Assembly (NCBI RefSeq): GCF_017996735.1
Contig: NZ_JAGOGJ010000011.1
Span: 1-64,000 of the forward strand
Direction: 5' to 3'
DNA length: 64,000 nucleotides
Origin: Niveispirillum sp.
Lineage (GTDB): Bacteria > Pseudomonadota > Alphaproteobacteria > Azospirillales > Azospirillaceae
Shown here piece by piece: positions 58,594 to 64,000 of this stretch. Numbering within the stretch: position 1 is the first letter of the stretch; the number at the start of each line of letters is the position of its first letter. Under the pieces are notes generated by a model. The model worked only from the letters and a program-made list of their open reading frames with translations, did no database searches and had not been told where the DNA came from. Made by a program: the position numbers and the translations under genes.

Positions 58594-59574
58594 TTACCCG
58601 TTACGGGCCACCAGCCCGGGACGCAGCCCTGCCAGCCCCACATTCAACGGCCCGCCCAGCGCCCCGCACTGCCCCTCACAGGCGCTGACCTCTGACAGGA
58701 TCCAGTCCCGGAAAGCCTTTATCTTCGGCTCGTCCACCCGGCGTTGTGAACAGACCAGCCAATAGGACCGGTCCGTCACCAGGATCAGGTCGGGGAACGG
58801 CACCACCAGCCGCCCGGACGCGATATCCGCCGCGAAGAAGGCGGGGCAGACCAGGGCCACGCCCTGCCCCATCACCGCCGCCTGCCCCGTGATCGACTGC
58901 ATGTCATATTGCGGGCCGCTGCGCATGCCGTCCACGGCCACGCCCGCCAGGGCGAACCATTGGTGCCAGTAGCGGATATCCTCCATGTGGTTGTAATCCA
59001 GCAGCGGCAGGCGGGCCAGGTCCGAGGGATGGCGGATGCCGCCCATGCGTTCGGCCAGAATGGGGCTGATCACCGGCGTCAGCCTGTATTCGACCAGCCG
59101 TTCAGCCACGGTGCCCGGCCATTGCCCCAGCCCCGACCGGATGGCCACGTCGAACTGATGCGTCAGATCGCCCAAACTCACCGAACTGTCCAGTCGCACG
59201 GCCAGATCGGGCCGCCGCAACTGGAAATGCCCCAGGCGCGGCACCAGCCAGTGCGAGGCGAAAGTGGGCAAGGTCGTCACCGACAGCACCTTGTCCTCCG
59301 CCGCGTCGGTCAGCTTATGCATGGTGGCGCGGATGCGGTCGAACGCATCCTCCACCGCGCCCTGCATCTCCAGACCGGCGGGCGTCAGTTCCAGCCGGCG
59401 TGTCAGGCGGCGGAACAGGTCACGGCCAATATGCTCCTCCAACTGCCGGATCTGATAGGACACCGCCGCCTGCGTGACGGCCAGTTCATCCGCCGCCTTG
59501 GTGAAGGACAGGTGCCGTGCCGCTGATTCAAAGGCACGCAGGGCGTTCAGCGGGGGCAGTCGCTTGTCCATCAC
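58594..59574 (-). CDS. LysR-family transcriptional regulator (GcvA-like)
   Basis: The 326-residue regulator has the N-terminal winged helix with LPPLNALRAFESAARHLSFT and KAADELAVTQAAVSYQIRQL, close to GcvA-type regulators. The C-terminal substrate-binding domain is about 95-300 (TTLPTFASHWLVPRLGHFQ). GcvA controls the glycine-cleavage operon in E. coli, but many GcvA-like proteins act on other targets; no gcv gene is here. It is divergent from a 68-residue gene 132 bases away, which may be its target. Confidence 0.9.
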   Translation of the reverse strand: MMDKRLPPLNALRAFESAARHLSFTKAADELAVTQAAVSYQIRQLEEHIGRDLFRRLTRRLELTPAGLEMQGAVEDAFDRIRATMHKLTDAAEDKVLSVTTLPTFASHWLVPRLGHFQLRRPDLAVRLDSSVSLGDLTHQFDVAIRSGLGQWPGTVAERLVEYRLTPVISPILAERMGGIRHPSDLARLPLLDYNHMEDIRYWHQWFALAGVAVDGMRSGPQYDMQSITGQAAVMGQGVALVCPAFFAADIASGRLVVPFPDLILVTDRSYWLVCSQRRVDEPKIKAFRDWILSEVSACEGQCGALGGPLNVGLAGLRPGLVARNG

Positions 59575-59706
59575 GGGGCCTCATGCACAAATTCATTTTT
59601 TGCATCCTATCGGGATTACTCGTTTGTCGTCCAGGCCGGAATAGGGAGATAAAGGGCACAACAAAGGCGTCCACTCTCCCCGGCGGTTCGGAAAGGAACC
59701 CAGATA

Positions 59707-59913
59707 ATGCAAAAGCTGAATTTCGCCCATGGGGCCGCGACGCGGCCGCAAACCCTGACGCTCGCCCCCACGACCCCGCCCTCGCGCCGGACCACTGCCC
59801 TGTCGGCCCTGGCCGGACAGTTGCAGGTGGTGCTGACCGAACTGCTGGCCGGCGAAAGCTATCGCCACGGCATCCCGCCACAGTTGAAGCGGGATGTCGG
59901 TTATTGGGGATGA
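59707..59913 (+). CDS. Small protein (DUF1127-like)
   Basis: The 68-residue basic protein has a Thr/Ala/Pro-rich N-terminus and the C-terminal half LQVVLTELLAGESYRHGIPP followed by QLKRDVGYWG. The ending resembles DUF1127 proteins, which finish with a similar LxRDxG segment and bind RNA in studied cases; the match is partial. AAAGGAA lies about nine bases before the ATG, and a very strong terminator begins 15 bases after the stop, both supporting a real gene. It is divergent from the GcvA-like regulator. Confidence 0.55.
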   Translation: MQKLNFAHGAATRPQTLTLAPTTPPSRRTTALSALAGQLQVVLTELLAGESYRHGIPPQLKRDVGYWG

Positions 59914-59927
59914 AGGGCAACAAAGCA

Positions 59928-59965
59928 AAAAGGGGGGTGACGGCACGAACCGTCACCCCCCTTTT
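59928..59965. terminator. Strong bidirectional terminator
   Basis: AAAAGGGGGGTGACGG (59928-59943) and CCGTCACCCCCCTTTT (59950-59965) form a perfect 16-bp stem with a 6-base loop, with A-run and T-run ends working in both directions. It serves the small plus-strand gene (stop at 59913) and the convergent PEPC-family gene (stop at 59990). Confidence 0.9.
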
Positions 59966-59989
59966 GTCTGTGCCGCCATCCGGATCGGA

Positions 59990-62900
59990 TCAGCCGAAGA
60001 AGCCGATCCGCTGGGTCAGGGCATTGCTGGTACGGCGGATCAGTTCATAGAGCGAGGCGATGGGCCGGAAGATGTTCTGGTTCTCCTGGCTGTAATCCTG
60101 GCTTTCGTCACTGACATAGGTCGCGACCTCTCCGAACCCTTCATCCAGGGTCACGTCGGTGCGGGCCGGGAAGATGCGGGCCAACTGTTCCAGGGCCCAG
60201 GGCACATCCAGATGCATCAGGCGCGTCACCAGCCGCTGGTTGGTGATGGAATGCTGGCTGGAGAATTCGGGGATATGGACGGCCAGACGATAGACCTGAT
60301 GGATCAGCGACAGGCGCACGGCATGGATCAGCGACAGGTGCCGGTCCAGTTCAGGGTTCGGCCGGGGTGCGGCCCCCGCCCTTTCCAGATTCTGCCGCAA
60401 CACGCCGTAATCGCGATACAGCTTGCGGAAGATGCGGACCAGACGGGCCTGGGTCGGCGTTTCTTCCAGCACACCCGCGATGCGCCGCATATCGTCGGCT
60501 TCCATCGGGTTTTCGGCACGCGCCGCCCGGGTCAGCCAATGGCCAGGGTCCAGCGTGTCGACATAGGCCTTCAGCGCATCGGGGCAGCTCACGGCCGCAC
60601 CATAGACGACGATGCCGATCAGTTCGCGGAAACGGGGTGACGTGGCGTACAGCGTGCGGAACTGCTCGGGATCGCGGTCGATGGCCTCTCCCACGCCCGA
60701 CAGGACGTTGGCCGGCAGGCCCATCTGCAACAGCACGGCATTGTGCGGAATGGCGCGGAACTGCCCGGCCATGACGCGGGCGGCCGGGTCCGGCGCACTG
60801 TCATGCTGGCGCTTGATGGCGCGGCTGCCGCTGGGGAACAACAGGTTGGTGCCGAACGCGGCCAGCAGCTCACCATAGTTCGGGTCTTCGACCAGACCGA
60901 CCTGGAAGGTCTTCACGGTGGTGAAGAACTCCCGGATATAGTCGCCCTTGGCATAGAAAACATCATGATCCAGGTCCGGCTTGGCGGTCCCGATCATATA
61001 TTCCAGGATGCGGGTGACCACGGCCAGCGCCGAGGCCGGCGTCACGAAATAGGTGTAGCCATCGCCACCCTGGAAGCTGACTTCCTGCTTCAGGTCGATA
61101 TTGTGCTTGGCGGCAAAGGCCAGAGTGGCCGGCGGGCTGACATAGGCCAGGCGGTTATGCAGGCCGGCCGGGTGACCGCCACGGCCGATACTTTCACCAT
61201 GCGTGTCGAAGATCACCAGTTGCACATTGTTCAGCGCATGGCGGGTGAACAGGCGCAGCACGCGCAGGCGCAGGCGCTCGATCGACGCGCTGGCCGGCGT
61301 CTGGCCCAGATAACGGCCGGCATCGGAATAGCCGGTCTGGATGCACAAGCGGCCGCGCTTTTGCACATAGGTGCGGTAATGCGGATTTTCCAGCAATTGT
61401 TCGATGATGCGGCTGCCGGTTTCCAGCGCCTTTTCCGTTTCGAACAGCGGGCTGATATCGACCCGGTCTTCCACCCCGAACAGCTTGGCGAAATACAGTG
61501 CCGACAGGACGGTAAAGGCGCTCTCGCTCTCCGCGATCAGGAACCGGATCGGGGTGCGCGCATCGGAATATTTCAGCATCTGCGCCACGACCATGAACAG
61601 GCGCTTGGCGCTGGTACGTTCGGCCACGACGGAGCCGAAATTGATGCTGACCGGCTCCACCTTGTCCAGAAGATCGGTCAGGGTGGACAGGTACGACTGC
61701 CGGTAACGCGGATCGTCCGCCGCACTGTCCAGGCCCACGGCCTTGCGGATGGCGTTATGCACCTGGGTGCTGTTCAGGCGGACATGGGTATGGGCCATGC
61801 CCAGGCCAAAGGTGGCCAGTTCGGCGCGAAGCACGGCCAGTTGTTCCACCGTGGCCAGCGCGTTCTCCCCCTCGATGGCGGCGGACAGGCGGATACCCCG
61901 GTTCACGAATTCGATTGCTTCCGACGCGTCGACCAGACGCAGCGGCAGCCCCTCATGCATGCGCTTGGCGATGCGGCGCAGATGGTCGAGGTCCTGCGCC
62001 TCCGACCCGCCAAAGGCGGCGATCTCGTCCGTCACCTGATTAAGCGCGAGCGCCAGCCGGCTTTCGATCAGGGCCAGCGTATGGCGCAGATCCTCCAGCG
62101 ACGGGGCGCCGGCGCGGATGTCGCGCAGGTTGGACAGGTAGTAGCGCAGTTGCCGCTGCTGCACGATCAGCCGCTTGTGCAGCGTGTCGGACCAGCGGAT
62201 GTCGGACCGGCCGTCCAGGTCGTAACCGACCCAGGACGCCACCGTCAGCAGGCGCGGCGTCAGTTCCGTCCAGCGGTCGGGATAATGTTTGCGACCCACG
62301 CGCAGAACGGCGCGGTACAGCGTGCGGATGGCGATCTGGATATTGGCGATGGCGTCCAGCGACAATTCATGTTCGCGGGCCAGCGACATATCCTCCGGCG
62401 CGTGTTCCGCCGTCGCCATCTGCCGGATCAGCGCCTCGCGCGCCTCGGCCGTCAGTACCTTGCCATTCTGGTCACGACCGGTGGCCAGACAGGCCATGGT
62501 CGTCATCTGCGATCCAGCCAGGTTGAAGGTGGGATGCGCGGTAATAACGATACCGAACACCTCCTTCTCCACCAGCTTCTGGAAACCTTCGAAGGTCAGC
62601 GGGTCACCACCGCTGCCGGCGGCGGCGACATCCAGCAACTCTTCCATGCGGCTGGCATTGGCTTCGGGCGACGACTCACCCAAGTAATTGGAGAGACGGG
62701 CCGAACGGGCCAGGAAACCCTCGGCCGACAGGTACTGGATCAACTGCTCCAGCGCGCCGGGCGACAATTCGCCCGATGCCACGCGGCGGGAGATGTCGAG
62801 GGCCAGCAGCATGACGGGATTGGCGAAGGGATCGATCTTGGCTTCGGCGCTGAACCTGTCAAGCTGCCCCATCAGATCGGTCGCCAGGGCGCGGACATCC

Positions 62901-63037
62901 AGGCCCTTGGGCGCTGGAAACCGCGCCTGTTTAGTGGACAGCAATGCTCCCTTGGCCGTGGTAGTGCCCAGGAATTCCAGATCGGAGGGGGCGGCGGCTT
63001 GGGGCATGGCGGGGTCCAGCGGCATGGGGGCTTCCAT
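59990..63037 (-). CDS. Divergent phosphoenolpyruvate carboxylase family protein
   Basis: The 1015-residue protein is recognisable as the PEPC family by VITAHPT, ASWVGYDLDG, TGYSD, SIGRGGHPA, SGSRAIKRQ and FRAIP, in the normal order. Canonical enzymes use HGRGG-x2-GRGG, YSDSAKDAG, TAHPTE-x3-RR and a C-terminal NTG. Here these read THGESIGRGG, YSDAGRYLG, TAHPTFNLAG and GFFG. So the first His/Arg pair of the glycine-rich loop, the YSDSAK lysine and the terminal NTG are replaced. PEPC makes oxaloacetate from PEP and bicarbonate; whether this protein does so is doubtful. It is longer than usual (about 880-930). ATGs at 63037 and 63025 are both possible starts. Confidence 0.75.
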   Translation of the reverse strand: MEAPMPLDPAMPQAAAPSDLEFLGTTTAKGALLSTKQARFPAPKGLDVRALATDLMGQLDRFSAEAKIDPFANPVMLLALDISRRVASGELSPGALEQLIQYLSAEGFLARSARLSNYLGESSPEANASRMEELLDVAAAGSGGDPLTFEGFQKLVEKEVFGIVITAHPTFNLAGSQMTTMACLATGRDQNGKVLTAEAREALIRQMATAEHAPEDMSLAREHELSLDAIANIQIAIRTLYRAVLRVGRKHYPDRWTELTPRLLTVASWVGYDLDGRSDIRWSDTLHKRLIVQQRQLRYYLSNLRDIRAGAPSLEDLRHTLALIESRLALALNQVTDEIAAFGGSEAQDLDHLRRIAKRMHEGLPLRLVDASEAIEFVNRGIRLSAAIEGENALATVEQLAVLRAELATFGLGMAHTHVRLNSTQVHNAIRKAVGLDSAADDPRYRQSYLSTLTDLLDKVEPVSINFGSVVAERTSAKRLFMVVAQMLKYSDARTPIRFLIAESESAFTVLSALYFAKLFGVEDRVDISPLFETEKALETGSRIIEQLLENPHYRTYVQKRGRLCIQTGYSDAGRYLGQTPASASIERLRLRVLRLFTRHALNNVQLVIFDTHGESIGRGGHPAGLHNRLAYVSPPATLAFAAKHNIDLKQEVSFQGGDGYTYFVTPASALAVVTRILEYMIGTAKPDLDHDVFYAKGDYIREFFTTVKTFQVGLVEDPNYGELLAAFGTNLLFPSGSRAIKRQHDSAPDPAARVMAGQFRAIPHNAVLLQMGLPANVLSGVGEAIDRDPEQFRTLYATSPRFRELIGIVVYGAAVSCPDALKAYVDTLDPGHWLTRAARAENPMEADDMRRIAGVLEETPTQARLVRIFRKLYRDYGVLRQNLERAGAAPRPNPELDRHLSLIHAVRLSLIHQVYRLAVHIPEFSSQHSITNQRLVTRLMHLDVPWALEQLARIFPARTDVTLDEGFGEVATYVSDESQDYSQENQNIFRPIASLYELIRRTSNALTQRIGFFG

Positions 63038-63085
63038 CTTCAGCGGAAAGGCCGCATTCTATTGCGGCGCAGCGTCGCAGGGTGC

Positions 63086-63145
63086 GGTAATTCCGTTACC
63101 TATGTCAACGGTCAAAAGGGTAATGCGGACATAATCAATCCGCAT
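63086..63145. promoter_or_regulatory. Two inverted repeats in the divergent PEPC/phosphotransferase spacer
   Basis: GGTAA-TTCCG-TTACC (63086-63100) and ATGCGGA (63123-63129) with TCCGCAT (63139-63145) are both perfect inverted repeats. They sit in the 214-base region that must hold both promoters. They are operator candidates; the binding protein is unknown. Confidence 0.35.
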
Positions 63146-63251
63146 CATGGCCTGGATTGAAGCGATAGAATAAAGCAGACACACGGCACTGGCGATAGAT
63201 TACTTGTAACGTCATTCGCTTACATGACAGATCGTGACAGGGGTGTTGCAC

Positions 63252-64000
63252 ATGCACAGCAGTCCGGCAGGAAAAGCAGACGGAACCGGAGAGGATGGCC
63301 AGCAGCAGGCCATCGCCCTCCTGTCCGATGCCGCGACGCACGGCCTGGCGCCCGGCGCAGCGGTCGACCGGATCGACACCCATGCGGCGCGGGTCTTCAT
63401 GGCCGGCAACCGCGCCTGGAAGATGAAGCGTGCCGTCACCTACCCCTTCTTCGACTATGCCACCCTGTCGCTGCGGCTGGATGCGTGCGAGGCGGAACTG
63501 GCGCTGAACCGGCGGACCGCCCCCGACCTGTATCTGGGGGTCGGCGGTCTGGTGCGGGGGGAGGATGGCGGCATAAGGCTGGTGGAACAGGCGCCGGTGG
63601 CGGCTGATGGCGGCCCCGACCCGTCGGTTCTGGAATATCTGATCACGATGCGGCGGTTTCCGCAGGCAGCCCTGCTGGACCGCATGGCGGCGGAAGGCAC
63701 CCTGTCGGCGGCCATCATACGGGATCTGGCCGCCATCATCGCCGAATTCCATGAAACGGCGGAACCACGCCCCCATGCACCGGGTGCGGAGGAAATGGCC
63801 GATCTGGCCCGCACCAATATCCGGGAAATGCGGCGGCACGGCGCGCTGTTCGACACGGATGCCATGGAACGGCTGGACCGGGCGACGGAAACCGCCTTGG
63901 CGGCGGGGGCGGAACTGATCGACCGTCGGCGCGACGCCGGCTATATCCGCCACTGCCATGGTGATCTGCATCTGCGCAACATCGTGATGCTGGACGGGCG
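63252..64000 (+). CDS. Aminoglycoside phosphotransferase/ATP-binding protein, 3' end beyond the window
   Basis: The open frame runs off the window after 249 codons. The N-terminal part matches the kinase-like half of bifunctional phosphotransferase/ATP-binding proteins: RVFMAGNRAWKMKRAVTYPF with a possible nucleotide-binding Lys, FFDYATLSLRLDACEAELALN, and the catalytic loop CHGDLHLRNIVMLDG. Full-length members have about 500 residues with an AAA-type P-loop domain in the second half, which is not visible here. Natural substrate unknown; the family name does not imply antibiotic resistance. The start is the ATG at 63252; GTG 63243 and TTG 63246 are alternatives. Confidence 0.8.
   Translation, partial: MHSSPAGKADGTGEDGQQQAIALLSDAATHGLAPGAAVDRIDTHAARVFMAGNRAWKMKRAVTYPFFDYATLSLRLDACEAELALNRRTAPDLYLGVGGLVRGEDGGIRLVEQAPVAADGGPDPSVLEYLITMRRFPQAALLDRMAAEGTLSAAIIRDLAAIIAEFHETAEPRPHAPGAEEMADLARTNIREMRRHGALFDTDAMERLDRATETALAAGAELIDRRRDAGYIRHCHGDLHLRNIVMLDG

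Noticed and set aside
60743..63160. An 805-codon plus-strand open frame opposite the PEPC-family gene
   Set aside because: It is a compositional shadow rich in His, Gln and Arg. The minus-strand gene has recognisable family motifs.

Overview
The window is GC-rich, densely packed chromosomal DNA from an alphaproteobacterium, most likely a Rhodospirillales/Azospirillaceae-type organism (inference). The reasons are an NDUFA12-type complex I accessory subunit, MmcB, LpxI in place of LpxH, a B12-dependent ribonucleotide reductase, a MutL carrying its own endonuclease motifs, and the order rpsB-tsf-pyrH-frr-uppS-cdsA-dxr-rseP-bamA-skp-lpxD-fabZ-lpxA-lpxI-lpxB. I see no rRNA, tRNA, CRISPR array, IS element or prophage. 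The content is mostly housekeeping, with short accessory patches.

Layout. 0.1-1.3 kb: a divergent polysaccharide deacetylase, ending at a two-way terminator shared with an S9 peptidase. 3.4-6.3 kb (minus): priA behind a ParD/ParE-like toxin-antitoxin pair. 6.3-8.6 kb (minus): a Bcr/CflA efflux pump and an ArsR/SRPBCC pair; two palindromes centred on TTAATTAA lie upstream of the pump and of arsR. 8.6-10.8 kb: an HBM-type chemoreceptor. 11-13.4 kb: a two-gene ABC exporter. 13.4-15.6 kb: aat facing the envelope group DUF2155/mlaD/ndufA12. 15.7-19 kb: two exported proteins of unknown function and a flippase-like membrane protein. 19.4-24.2 kb: nrdJ and a cell-wall amidase. 24.3-29.6 kb: BON, TPR, MmcB, VanZ and unknown genes.

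29.6-44.2 kb (minus) is one long, largely operonic run of translation, isoprenoid, phospholipid, lipid A and outer-membrane assembly genes. It supplies ribosomal protein S2, EF-Ts, ribosome recycling factor and UMP kinase. It also supplies undecaprenyl and DXP-pathway enzymes, CDP-diacylglycerol, lipid A precursors and the BamA/Skp/RseP machinery. Several of its gene junctions hold perfect hairpins without U-tracts.

44.4-50.4 kb: a TPR protein, a chorismate lyase-like protein, a stand-alone membrane sensor-like protein and dnaE. 50.6-58.6 kb (plus): a P-type ATPase with a universal stress protein, a pentapeptide-repeat protein, mutL and two small unknown genes; the ribosome-binding site of the first small gene lies inside a GC-rich hairpin. 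58.6-64 kb: a GcvA-like LysR regulator, a small divergent gene with a very strong bidirectional terminator, a PEP-carboxylase-family protein whose catalytic motifs are extensively altered, and the start of a phosphotransferase/ATP-binding gene cut by the window end.

The best leads are the altered PEPC-family protein, the paired TTAATTAA palindromes of the ArsR locus, and the hairpin-occluded ribosome-binding site at 57.65 kb. No feature amounts to a clearly new multi-gene system.
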